In this document: one piece after another, positions 8,039 to 17,369 of the stretch
Layout: the number at the start of each line of letters is the position of its first letter
How positions within the stretch are numbered: position 1 is the first letter of the stretch
Source: Gemmatimonadales bacterium
GTDB lineage: Bacteria > Gemmatimonadota > Gemmatimonadetes > Gemmatimonadales > GWC2-71-9
Direction of reading: 5' to 3'
DNA: 64,000 nt
NCBI GenBank assembly: GCA_020633775.1
Contig: JACKDA010000005.1
Location: 1-64,000 of the forward strand
Notes under the pieces: model-generated
What the model was told of the DNA's origin: nothing
What the model saw: only the letters and a program-made list of their open reading frames with translations
Database searches by the model: none
Made by a program: the position numbers and the translations under genes

Positions 8039-8800
8039 ATGCGCCACCCCGTCCTGCCCCTCCTCGCCGGCCTGCTGCTGCCGGCCCTCGTCGCCGCCCA
8101 GTCGCCGCTGCCGGTCGGCAGCCGCGCCCTCGGCCGCGCCGGCACCGCGCCCGTCACCTACAGCTTCACCCCGACCTCGCCGGGCGTGCTCACCGTCGCG
8201 GTCAGCAGCGACGAGGACGTCGGGATCCGGGTGCTCGACGTCGACGGCCAGCCGCTGCTCGACGGGATGGCCGACATCGACTTCGGCGGGAATCCGGGTC
8301 GGGAGTACCTCGCGGTGCCGCTGGTGATCGTCGAACCGGTCACGGTGGAGGTGGCGATGGTCTCGGGCGGCGACGGCGCCTTCACCATCAGCGCCGCGTT
8401 CCTCGCCGAACCGGCGTTCGAGATGCCCGCCGACCCGGACCGGCGCCCGTCGCTCGCGACCGCGCTCGAGCCGGGCGGCAGCCGCGTCGACGAACTCGCC
8501 CCGATGGACGGCGACCGCTGGGACTGGTTCGTCGTCACCGCGGCGGAAGAGGGATCGCTGGTGTTCGTGACCCGCGCCGACGGCGCCGGCGAGCCGGGCG
8601 ACATCGCCCTCGAGGCGTTCCTGAATGACGAGCGCACCGACGCGGCCGCGCGCAGCGACCAGGACCTGCAGGAATCGCCCGCGAACGAGTCGGTCACCGT
8701 GATCGTGAACAAGGGCGATCGCGTGTACCTGAAGGTCGCCGCGCTGTTCAACAGCGCCGATCGGTTCGGATATCGCGTGAGCGTGGGGCGGGTGCCGTGA
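8039..8800 (+). CDS. Secreted beta-sandwich (PPC-like) protein
   Basis: 253 residues: a signal peptide (about 1-20, cleaved near LVAAQS) and two similar beta-rich segments of about 100 residues each. The pattern of short strands, GGDGAFTI and the GDRVYLKVAAL segment resembles bacterial pre-peptidase C-terminal (PPC) domains, but no protease is attached. Such domains bind carbohydrates or assist folding and secretion of partner enzymes. The gene follows the S10 peptidase by 56 bases but has its own promoter-like box, so a shared operon is uncertain. Start chosen for the signal peptide. No catalytic motif seen; function unknown. Confidence 0.72.
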   Translation: MRHPVLPLLAGLLLPALVAAQSPLPVGSRALGRAGTAPVTYSFTPTSPGVLTVAVSSDEDVGIRVLDVDGQPLLDGMADIDFGGNPGREYLAVPLVIVEPVTVEVAMVSGGDGAFTISAAFLAEPAFEMPADPDRRPSLATALEPGGSRVDELAPMDGDRWDWFVVTAAEEGSLVFVTRADGAGEPGDIALEAFLNDERTDAAARSDQDLQESPANESVTVIVNKGDRVYLKVAALFNSADRFGYRVSVGRVP

Positions 8801-8801
8801 G

Positions 8802-8995
8802 ACGAGAAGCGTGAAGCGAGATGCGTGAAGCGAGAAGCGTGAAGCGAGAAGCGAGAAGCGTGAAGCGAGGGTCGCGAGTGGGACGTCATCCCGAGCGAGG
8901 GCGCAACGCGCCCGAGCGAAGGGATCCGGTGGCGCTGCGCTCGGGGTGACATCGTCTCGCTTCACGCTTCACGCTTCTCGCTTCTCGTAGAAACG
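8802..8995. repeat. Nested repeat island: GAGAAGCG arms around a CATCCCGAG palindrome
   Basis: Purine arm 8802-8869 (GAGAAGCGTGAAGC units), then a palindromic element 8884-8951 bounded by GTCATCCCGAG and CTCGGGGTGAC, then a pyrimidine arm 8956-8995 that is complementary to the first. The layout arm-element-arm' recurs at 17174, 19569 and 28278. Confidence 0.85.
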
Positions 8996-9277
8996 CAGAA
9001 CGGCCTGCACCCCTGATGCAGACCGTCCCATGCGCCACGACTTAGATGGAACTCTACCGCCCGCAGGGCAGCTGCGCGGCCCACCAAGCCGGGCAAAATC
9101 ACCGCGCTCCCTACAATGTGGCGCGTTCGGAGTTTCGTCAACTACCCCGGAACGGGTGCCGCGGCGCCTGACACACCGTCCCCGCCGTGTCCACGCGGCG
9201 TGACGGTTCGGCGGGATTCGGGGTCGGGCTTGCGGACCCCGTTAGACTCCCCCGGCACTCCTTCGCGAGGAAGACCG
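8996..9277 (+). other. Non-coding gap before the lipoprotein gene
   Basis: Remainder of the only gap over 300 bases. It contains a 10-base-pair hairpin with one mismatch (9000-9026), a possible TACAAT box at 9112-9117 and a TAGACT box at 9243-9248, the latter 29 nt before the lipoprotein ATG. No convincing reading frame, tRNA or riboswitch was recognised. Confidence 0.5.
9000..9026. other. Strong hairpin, possible structured RNA or terminator
   Basis: Arms ACGGcCTGCA and TGCAGaCCGT pair over ten positions with a single C/A mismatch around a 7-nt loop. No T-run follows on either strand. Confidence 0.4.
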
Positions 9278-9709
9278 ATGTCGTACCGCATGCTTCGAGT
9301 CGTGCTGGCTGGGGTTCTGGTCCTGGGCTGTGGCGCCGAGGGGGGCGATGAGGACCGCCCGCCCGAGATCGACTCGGCGATCGCCGCCTTCCAGGAGGAA
9401 CAGGCCGAGCAGGCCGCCCTGGCCCCGGCGCCGCTGGTCCTGCAGGAAGACACCCTTCGCAACGCCCTCAACTACCGCTGCAGCGACGGCACCGCGGTGC
9501 ATGCGGTGTACTGGGTCGGTCCGGGGGCCCGGGTCGTCCTCGGGACCCTCGACACCACCATGTCGTTGCCGCAGGTCGAGGCCGCCTCGGGCGCGAAGTA
9601 CGAGACCGCCCAGCCCCCCCTCACCTGGTGGTCGAAGGGCGACTCGGCCCAGTTCGGCTGGCAGGGTCGGGACCTGAGCTGCGGCCGGGACGACTCGATC
9701 CAGTTCTGA
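9278..9709 (+). CDS. Lipoprotein with MliC-type lysozyme-inhibitor domain
   Basis: 143 residues. Lipoprotein signal with lipobox LVLGC, Cys18 being the lipidation site, then an acidic linker (18-50) and a C-terminal domain (about 65-140) that matches the MliC/PliC pattern: YRCSDG at the start, SGAKYET in the middle, WWSKGDSAQF and a closing cysteine (LSCG), the two Cys probably forming a disulfide. MliC proteins protect the envelope from host or predator C-type lysozyme by inserting the SGxxY loop into the enzyme's active site. The family call rests on the motif pattern and is moderately sure. Ribosome site GCGAGGAAG at 9265-9273. The downstream glycosylase starts 9 bases after the stop, probably co-transcribed. 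Confidence 0.72.
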   Translation: MSYRMLRVVLAGVLVLGCGAEGGDEDRPPEIDSAIAAFQEEQAEQAALAPAPLVLQEDTLRNALNYRCSDGTAVHAVYWVGPGARVVLGTLDTTMSLPQVEAASGAKYETAQPPLTWWSKGDSAQFGWQGRDLSCGRDDSIQF

Positions 9710-9718
9710 GGCCCGGCC

Positions 9719-10372
9719 ATGGTCGACAGCACCCGCCTCGGGGGCGCCTCGCGGGTGGCGCGGAGTGACCCGTGGCGGGTCGCGCGGCGTGATCTCTCCG
9801 CCCGCTGCCCCCGCCTCGCTGATCTGGTCCGGCTGGCCGGGCCGATCCCCCGGGAGATCCCCGATCCGCGGCCGGTGACCCACCTGGCGGTGCGCACCGT
9901 CGTCGCCCAGCTCGTCTCGACCGCCGCGGCCCGCACGATTGTCGGGCGCCTGCTCGAGGCCCACGGCTCGTTCGAGGAGGTCGTGGCGTGGGCCCGGGCC
10001 ACGCCGGACGACGCGCCCCCCTCACTCGGCCTCTCGCGGGCGAAGCGGCGCGCCATCGCGGCCTGGGGCGACTTCGTGGCCGACCATGGCGACCCGCGCG
10101 AGCGCTGGAGCGGGCTCGACGCCGAGGCCCTGCTCGAGGAGATCATGGCACTCCGGGGCTTCGGGCGCTGGAGTGCGGAGATGCTGGCGATCTTCGCCTT
10201 CGGCCACCCCGACATCTGGCCCGAGGGCGACGCCGGGGTGGTCCGGGTGATGCGCCGGCTCTATCCCCGCCGGAAGCCGCCCTCGATTCGGGCCAGGGTC
10301 GCCGGGCAGTCGACCTACGCGGCGCTCTGCTGCTGGACGGTGATCGACCGGGGGCGGGAGGGGGAGCTGTGA
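9719..10372 (+). CDS. DNA-3-methyladenine glycosylase II (AlkA type, HhH-GPD)
   Basis: 217 residues. The helix-hairpin-helix is LRGFGRWSAEM (145-155) and the catalytic aspartate is Asp171 in PEGDAGV, the arrangement of the AlkA/HhH-GPD superfamily; the IFAFGHPDIWP segment matches AlkA's region between hairpin and catalytic Asp. It would excise alkylated bases (3-methyladenine, 7-methylguanine, hypoxanthine) in base-excision repair. There is no 4Fe-4S cysteine cluster, so it is not of the EndoIII/MutY type. It lacks the N-terminal beta domain of E. coli AlkA, as do many short homologues. Confidence 0.85.
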   Translation: MVDSTRLGGASRVARSDPWRVARRDLSARCPRLADLVRLAGPIPREIPDPRPVTHLAVRTVVAQLVSTAAARTIVGRLLEAHGSFEEVVAWARATPDDAPPSLGLSRAKRRAIAAWGDFVADHGDPRERWSGLDAEALLEEIMALRGFGRWSAEMLAIFAFGHPDIWPEGDAGVVRVMRRLYPRRKPPSIRARVAGQSTYAALCCWTVIDRGREGEL

Positions 10373-10376
10373 ACCG

Positions 10377-10452
10377 AGAAGCGTGAAGGGTGAAGCGAGA
10401 AGCGAGGGGGAGGGGCGAGTTCATCGCTCGCTTCTCGCTTCTCGCTTCTCGA
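10377..10452. repeat. GAGAAGCG-type inverted repeat
   Basis: Purine units at 10377-10408 and complementary CGCTTCTCGCTTCTCG units at 10430-10452 around a short spacer; it can form a long stem after the glycosylase stop and just before the promoter-like box of the small membrane protein. Confidence 0.8.
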
Positions 10453-10454
10453 TG

Positions 10455-10460
10455 TATTTT
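10455..10460 (+). promoter_or_regulatory. Putative -10 box TATTTT for the 35-residue protein
   Basis: An A/T run rare in this region, 29 nt before the GTG at 10490 and directly after the repeat arm. Confidence 0.5.
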
Positions 10461-10489
10461 CCGCCTGACCTTCAGTGGAGCCCCATGCC

Positions 10490-10597
10490 GTGAAGTCCCT
10501 CCCCGAACTCTCCTACATCGTCGCCCTGCTGGGGTTCTTCTTCAGCGTCTTCCTGGTGTCGAACGTCCTCGCCCGCGGCGCCGGCTACAAGGAGTAG
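10490..10597 (+). CDS. 35-residue single-pass membrane protein
   Basis: Small open frame starting at GTG with GGAG at 10477-10480, 9 nt upstream. The product MKSLPELSYIVALLG... has one hydrophobic helix (about residues 9-28, rich in Phe, Leu and Val) and a short basic/polar C-terminus ending GAGYKE. Support: its own promoter-like box and ribosome site, a clean membrane-helix pattern and a stop just before the convergent gene. Against: very short and no homologue recognised. Small proteins of this shape often act as subunits or regulators of membrane complexes; nothing here tells which. Confidence 0.5.
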   Translation: MKSLPELSYIVALLGFFFSVFLVSNVLARGAGYKE

Positions 10598-10608
10598 CGC
10601 GCGGCCGT

Positions 10609-12027
10609 TCAGGGCAGTGACGACAGGTTGTACCGGAAGATCCCCGAGCGCGCCTCGACCTGTCCCGCCGGGACCGGAACCGTCTTGAGCGGCGTGGTCA
10701 GGGTCAGGTCCGTGACGTCGAAGAAGCGCAGCGCCGAGGCGCCGTTCAGCAGCCAATAGCCCACATTGCGGGTGTCCGGATCGGTCGGGGAGACCGAGCA
10801 GAGGCACGGTGTGGCCTCGATCTTGGGCAGCGGGTCGACGAAGACCTTCGCACTGCTGCCGAGCAGGTTGCGGATGACCGGGGAGAAATAGGTCGAGCCG
10901 TCCGGGAGCACGTTGTCGATCTCATAGGAGATGGTCCCTGTCGGATCGGCGACCGCCGGCCAGCTCTCGACCATCTCCTCGCCACGCCCCAGCGGTCGGA
11001 CCAGGGCCGCCGTCACGGCGGCGGACGCGGTCAGCGGACGATCGAAGCTGCCGGTGGACTGGGCATCGACGGTCCCGATGCTGTTGCCGTTGAGCAGGAC
11101 CTCGACCGGGTAGATGAGGTAGTTGGTCAGCGCGATCCGGAACGTCTCGCTGCTGGCATCGACGACGCGCAACAGCGCCTGTCCCGTGACCCCACCGACC
11201 GTGGCCCGGATCGTCGACTCGCCGAAGACCAGCGCGTTGACCCGGCCCGTCTGGTCCACCGTCCCGACGTTCTCCACGAACGATGACCAGGTCACCGGGC
11301 GATCGGTGGCGTCGAAGCCGAACTCGTCGAGCACGGTGACCTGGAACTGGCCGGTGCCGCCCGGGCCGAGGATGATCGTGTCCGGACGGATCGTGACCGA
11401 GGCGATGTCGGCGAGCACCACGGAGACGGGGATCGAGGCACTCTTGCCGTCGATCGTGGCGGTGATGAGGACCGGATTGGCGGGGCTGATGCCGAGGATC
11501 AGCCCGAACGGGGTGACCACGGCGGCGTTGCCGTTGTTCGAGGTCCAGGTGACCGGGCGGTCGGGGACGGTGGCCCCGGTGGCATCGACCCCACGCGCCG
11601 TCGCGCGCACGGTATCGCTCACCTTGAGCAGCTGGCGATCGACGGTGATGATGACGCTCGCCACCCCGCTGGGGGCGACGGTGACCGCGACGGTGTCGGC
11701 GTGGGTTCCGCTCCGGGCGATCACCGACGTGGAGCCCGCCCCGACGGCGGTGAGGAGCCCCGAGGTGGAGATGGTCGCGACCGAACTGGAAAGGGTCGAC
11801 CAGATCAGCGGCGCCCCCGGCACCGCCGTCCCCCCGGCGTCCTCGGCGCGGGCGGCGAACCGAAGGGTGTCGCCGATGACGAGCGTCGTGCTGGCGGTCG
11901 AGATCACGACCCGCTGCACCGTCGGGCCGCTGCTCGGCCCGGTGCCGCAGGCCACGAGGAGGGCCGCCAGGAGGACGGGGCCACGGCAGGGTCGGAGGAG
12001 GGGGGACGGGAACGTGCGGGGGACCAT
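10609..12027 (-). CDS. Lipoprotein with bacterial Ig-like (BIG2) domains
   Basis: 472 residues from the ATG at 12027, preceded by a GAGG-containing ribosome site; the frame extends upstream but the lipoprotein signal fixes the start. The lipobox is LVAC with Cys27. Three repeated Ig-like domains of about 85-90 residues follow (roughly 33-115, 118-205 and 208-290), each with the VSVTP/TW/VA-I pattern of BIG2 folds. The remaining 180 residues contain a segment resembling DUF4397 (VEVLLNGNSIGTVDA) and a Cys pair (CLC). Probably exposed on the outer membrane and involved in adhesion or surface structure. Divergent from the kinase gene. Confidence 0.82.
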   Translation of the reverse strand: MVPRTFPSPLLRPCRGPVLLAALLVACGTGPSSGPTVQRVVISTASTTLVIGDTLRFAARAEDAGGTAVPGAPLIWSTLSSSVATISTSGLLTAVGAGSTSVIARSGTHADTVAVTVAPSGVASVIITVDRQLLKVSDTVRATARGVDATGATVPDRPVTWTSNNGNAAVVTPFGLILGISPANPVLITATIDGKSASIPVSVVLADIASVTIRPDTIILGPGGTGQFQVTVLDEFGFDATDRPVTWSSFVENVGTVDQTGRVNALVFGESTIRATVGGVTGQALLRVVDASSETFRIALTNYLIYPVEVLLNGNSIGTVDAQSTGSFDRPLTASAAVTAALVRPLGRGEEMVESWPAVADPTGTISYEIDNVLPDGSTYFSPVIRNLLGSSAKVFVDPLPKIEATPCLCSVSPTDPDTRNVGYWLLNGASALRFFDVTDLTLTTPLKTVPVPAGQVEARSGIFRYNLSSLP

Positions 12028-12053
12028 GCCGGCCTCGGGACGGGTGAATCCGG

Positions 12054-12059
12054 AAGGTA
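12054..12059 (-). promoter_or_regulatory. Putative -10 box TACCTT for the Ig-like lipoprotein
   Basis: Minus-strand TAnnTT, 26 nt before the ATG at 12027. Confidence 0.5.
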
Positions 12060-12170
12060 CATCGATCGGTGGGCGAGACGGGGCGGTGGCGCCGCGCATC
12101 TCCCAAGCATCGACCCGACGTGGTCCCGGCGTCAGGGCGTGCGTCCTCATCCTTGCCGTGGCGTCGTCCG

Positions 12171-12176
12171 TATATT
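12171..12176 (+). promoter_or_regulatory. Putative -10 box TATATT for the first Ser/Thr kinase
   Basis: Six A/T bases within a GC-rich divergent region, 42 nt before the preferred GTG. A TTGCCG lies at 12153-12158, only 12 nt upstream and so too near for a normal -35. Confidence 0.55.
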
Positions 12177-12218
12177 CTGCGGGCACCATGTCCTGAGACC
12201 TCCTGGCCTGTGAGCGGC

Positions 12219-14057
<1,839 letters not shown>

Positions 14058-14090
14058 GAAACCCCTGCGCCGCAAGGGCGTAGTGTCTTC

Positions 14091-15848
14091 ATGTTCCAAT
14101 CTGAACATTCAGCAGGCGATCCGCCGCTCTCTCCCGAGTTCGAGGCGCTGCAGCGCGCGCTCGCGGGGCGCTACTCGCTGGTTCGGGAGCTTGGGCGCGG
14201 CGGGATGGGCGTGGTCTTCCTCGCGCGCGAGGTGGCACTCGACCGGCTCGTCGCGATCAAGCTGCTGCCGCCGCTCCTGGCGAGCGAGTCGGCCTATCGG
14301 GAGCGGTTTGTCCGCGAGGCACAGACGGCGGCGCGGCTGGCGCACCCCCACATCGTGCCGATCCACGCGGTGGAGGCGACCGGTCCGCTGATCTGGTTCG
14401 CGATGGAGTACGTCCCCGGGGTTTCCCTCGGCGAGCGGGTCCGGACCTCGGGGCCGCTGTCGCGCAGCGAGGCGATCCGGGTGGTGCAGGAGACGGCCTG
14501 GGCGCTGGCCCACGCCCACGCGCGCGGGGTGATCCATCGGGACGTGAAGCCCGACAACATCCTGCTGGAGGAGGGCACCGACCGGGCGATGGTGACCGAC
14601 TTCGGCATCGCCCGGCGCGAGCAGGTCGAGGACAGCGGTGGACACCTCGGCACGCCGCACTACATGAGCCCCGAGCAGGTCGATGGTGCCCCCGCCGACG
14701 CCCGCGCCGACATCTACGCGCTTGGGGTCGTCGCCTGGGTGGCGCTCGTCGGTCGGCGGCCGTTCGAGGGAAGTGCCGGCGCCGCACTGCTCGCGGCCCA
14801 GGCCGGCAGCGACGCCCCGGCGCTCGGCTCGGTCGCACCCTGGCTCGCGGAGGAGGTGGCCGCTGCGATCGACCGCGCGCTCCGCCGCGACCCGGACGAG
14901 CGCTGGCCGACCATGGAGGAGTTCGCCGCCGCGCTCGAGGCGGCCCGCGCGCGGCAGCCGCAGCTACCGGTGGCGGTGCGCCGCTATGCCCGGCAGGCAC
15001 TGGAGCACAGCGGGCAGCTCGGCATCGCGGTCGGGGTCACCGCCTCGGCCGGGATCGGGGCGCTGGTCATCGACGCCTTCTTCCAGACCTTCCTCGGGTT
15101 CGAGGAGATCCCCTACCTCATCGTCGCCACCCTTGGGGTGTCCACGATCCTGCTGATGCTCGCGCGCCACCTGCGGGGCATCCGCGAGCTGGTGGCGTCG
15201 GGCTACGGACGGGAGGCCGCGCTGCGCGGCCTGGACGCCCTCGAGCGGGAGGAGCGCGAGGTCGAACCGCCGCTGCGCGGGCCGGCGTGGACGCGACACC
15301 GCCAGCCCGTGATCGCGATCGGGATCGCGGTGACGCTGCTCTGCCTCTACGGCTCGACCAACGTCGACTCGATCCTCACCTTCGCCCCGACGATGACGCT
15401 CGCGTTGCTCACCCCGGCCCTCGTCATCCGACGCCTCGCGGCGCTGCGGGGCGAGCGCCGCTCGTGGTGGCACCGCGTGCTGCGCAGCCGTCGGGGGCGG
15501 GTGCTCTGGAAGATCGCGACGCTCGGGTTGGGCCGGGTGCCCGAGCGCACGCTGGGAGGGGAGCCGACGGCGGTTGCGGTGGGCGGGGCGGTGCAGCGGC
15601 TGTTCGAGACGCTCCCCGCCGCGGAGCAGCGCCTGCTCGCCGACGTCCCCGACCTCGCGGCACGGCTGGAGGCGCGCGCCATGCGGGCCGGCGGTCCCGA
15701 GGCGACCGAGGCGATGGTGGCGCTCGAGACCCTGCGCCTCGACCTGATGCGCCTGCGCGCGGGGCAGCTCGATGCCGATGGCCTGACCGAGGATCTTGCC
15801 AAGCTGCGAGAGGTGGGGTATTTCGTCGATGCGAGGGACGAGCTGTAG
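14091..15848 (+). CDS. Multi-pass Ser/Thr protein kinase
   Basis: 585 residues. Kinase domain 27-285 with intact residues: GRGGMGVVF loop, Lys57, HRDVKPDN (His149-Arg-Asp151), DFG 170-172 and SPEQ. Unlike its neighbour it has four hydrophobic segments in the C-terminal half (around 308-330, 343-360, 402-418 and 430-447) and ends in a cytoplasmic helical region. This PknB-like catalytic core with a four-helix membrane module is common in gene families of Gemmatimonadota-type bacteria. The 33-base spacing to the preceding kinase suggests one operon and possible cross-phosphorylation (inference). Confidence 0.92.
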   Translation: MFQSEHSAGDPPLSPEFEALQRALAGRYSLVRELGRGGMGVVFLAREVALDRLVAIKLLPPLLASESAYRERFVREAQTAARLAHPHIVPIHAVEATGPLIWFAMEYVPGVSLGERVRTSGPLSRSEAIRVVQETAWALAHAHARGVIHRDVKPDNILLEEGTDRAMVTDFGIARREQVEDSGGHLGTPHYMSPEQVDGAPADARADIYALGVVAWVALVGRRPFEGSAGAALLAAQAGSDAPALGSVAPWLAEEVAAAIDRALRRDPDERWPTMEEFAAALEAARARQPQLPVAVRRYARQALEHSGQLGIAVGVTASAGIGALVIDAFFQTFLGFEEIPYLIVATLGVSTILLMLARHLRGIRELVASGYGREAALRGLDALEREEREVEPPLRGPAWTRHRQPVIAIGIAVTLLCLYGSTNVDSILTFAPTMTLALLTPALVIRRLAALRGERRSWWHRVLRSRRGRVLWKIATLGLGRVPERTLGGEPTAVAVGGAVQRLFETLPAAEQRLLADVPDLAARLEARAMRAGGPEATEAMVALETLRLDLMRLRAGQLDADGLTEDLAKLREVGYFVDARDEL

Positions 15849-15849
15849 A

Positions 15850-15922
15850 GCGAGAAGCGAGAAGCGAGAAGCGGGAAGCGGGAAGCGGGAAGAGAGAAGA
15901 GAGAAGAGAGAAGAGAGAACCG
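15850..15922. repeat. Purine repeat arm (GAGAAGCG to AAGAGAG gradient)
   Basis: Tandem units run from GAGAAGCG to GGGAAGCG to AGAGAAGAG without a complementary arm nearby; the matching TCTCTTC tandem runs occur at 5412-5443 and 17333-17362. Confidence 0.8.
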
Positions 15923-15937
15923 TGTAGCGAGGTGACC

Positions 15938-17173
15938 GTGCCCGATGCCTCCACCTCCGTGCCCGCCCCGATCGATCCCGCGGCCCGGGTCACCCTCCTC
16001 GATGCGCTTCGCGGCTTTGCCCTCTTCGGGGTCTGCCTCGGGAACCTCCTCACCTTCTCGTTCTGGGGCTCACCCGGAACCGAGGGACTGGCGCCACGCC
16101 ATGTCCTGCCGACGGATCACGCCGCCGAGTTCCTGATCCACGCCCTGGTCGACGGCAAGTTCTACTCGATCTTCTCGCTCCTCTTCGGGCTCGGGTTCGC
16201 CCTCCAGCTCGGCCGACGCGACGATCAGGTGACGGCGCTTTCCACCTACCGGCGGCGGCTCTGGATCCTCGCGGCGATCGGGTTCGTCCACCTGCTCGCC
16301 TGGTTCGGCGACATCCTGCTCTTCTACGCCCTCATGGGGCTGGTGCTGGTCCGCCTCCGTGATGTTGACGATCGCCGCCTGCTGCGCTGGGTGGTCATCC
16401 TGCTGGCGCTGCCGATCCTCAACTACCTGCCGCTGCTGATCCATCCGGCCCTCAGTCTCGGCACGCCGTTCTTCGCCGCGGCCTACGGGGTGGCCAGCCT
16501 CGTGGGTGTCGACATCACCGACCCCAACGTCCTCGTCCACCACGCCGTCCAGGGCGGCTGGTCGGGCTACCTCCGCATCAGTCCGGTCGGGGTGTTCTTT
16601 CGCTACGGCGACCTGCTCTGGATGGGGCGCGAGTTCAAGGTGCTGGCGATGTTCGCCCTCGGGATGGTGATCGGGCGACACAAGCCGTGGGAACGGCTCG
16701 AGGTCCACCTGCCACTGCTGCGGCGCGTGTGTGCGTGGGGCATCGCGGTGGGACTGCCCGCGTGCCTGCTGCTGGCCCGGCGGAGCGTGGGCGTCGGGGC
16801 AGACACCGGCGAGCCGGGCCTGGCGGGTGTCCTCGATGCCGTGCTCTACGCCGTCGGGGTCGCCCCGCTCGCGCTCGGCTACGCCGCGGGGTTCGTGCTC
16901 CTCTGGCAGCGCGCGGCCTGGCGACCGCGGCTCGCGGTGCTCGCGCCGACCGGTCGGATGGCGCTGACGAGCTACCTGATGCAGACCGTGATCGCGCTCA
17001 CGCTCTTCTACGGCATCGGCTTCGGGCTGGGCGGGCGCGTGGGGCCGAGCTGGCTGGTGCTGCTGGCCATCGCGATCCTGGTGCTGCAGACGCTGTTCAG
17101 CCGGTGGTGGCTGGCGCGGCACCGGTTCGGGCCGATGGAGGGACTGTGGCGGCGGTGGACGTACCGAGCGTGA
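15938..17173 (+). CDS. DUF418 multi-pass membrane protein
   Basis: 411 residues from the GTG at 15938, with GAGG at 15929-15932 five nt upstream; an in-frame GTG at 15932 is possible. It begins RVTLLDALRGFALFGV, the usual opening of the family, and has about 9-10 hydrophobic helices; the conserved DUF418 C-terminal region includes PTGRMALTSYLMQT. The family (YeiB-like) lies in the inner membrane and belongs to the acyltransferase-3-like superfamily; a transport or acyl-transfer role is suspected but not proven. It follows the kinases after a purine repeat tract. Confidence 0.9.
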   Translation: MPDASTSVPAPIDPAARVTLLDALRGFALFGVCLGNLLTFSFWGSPGTEGLAPRHVLPTDHAAEFLIHALVDGKFYSIFSLLFGLGFALQLGRRDDQVTALSTYRRRLWILAAIGFVHLLAWFGDILLFYALMGLVLVRLRDVDDRRLLRWVVILLALPILNYLPLLIHPALSLGTPFFAAAYGVASLVGVDITDPNVLVHHAVQGGWSGYLRISPVGVFFRYGDLLWMGREFKVLAMFALGMVIGRHKPWERLEVHLPLLRRVCAWGIAVGLPACLLLARRSVGVGADTGEPGLAGVLDAVLYAVGVAPLALGYAAGFVLLWQRAAWRPRLAVLAPTGRMALTSYLMQTVIALTLFYGIGFGLGGRVGPSWLVLLAIAILVLQTLFSRWWLARHRFGPMEGLWRRWTYRA

Positions 17174-17368
17174 AGCGGGAAGCGAGAAGCGAGAAGCGGG
17201 AAGCGCGACGCACCGTGTCATCCCGACCGAGCGCCGCAGGCGCGAGTGGAGGGATCTGCACATCGCGTGCGGCGACCGGATCCCTTCGCTCGGGCGCTTC
17301 GCGCCCTCGCTCGGGATGACAGTGCGCGTCTCGCTTCTCTCTTCTCTCTTCTCTCTTCTCTCGTCTCG
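17174..17368. repeat. Nested repeat island at convergent junction
   Basis: Purine arm 17174-17206, palindromic element 17217-17321 bounded by TGTCATCCCGA and TCGGGATGACA, then pyrimidine arm 17328-17368 including TCTCTTC tandem. Lies between DUF418 (+) and the deoxyhypusine-synthase-like gene (-). Confidence 0.87.
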
Positions 17369-17369
17369 C

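Noticed and set aside
8802..8995. CRISPR array
   Set aside because: Units are about 8-14 bases, contiguous and inverted, without unique spacers or cas genes.
8996..9277. tRNA or riboswitch in the gap
   Set aside because: No cloverleaf, T-loop or conserved riboswitch core could be fitted.
12153..12176. Classical -35/-10 promoter TTGCCG and TATATT
   Set aside because: The spacer is only 12 nt; the TATATT box alone is kept.
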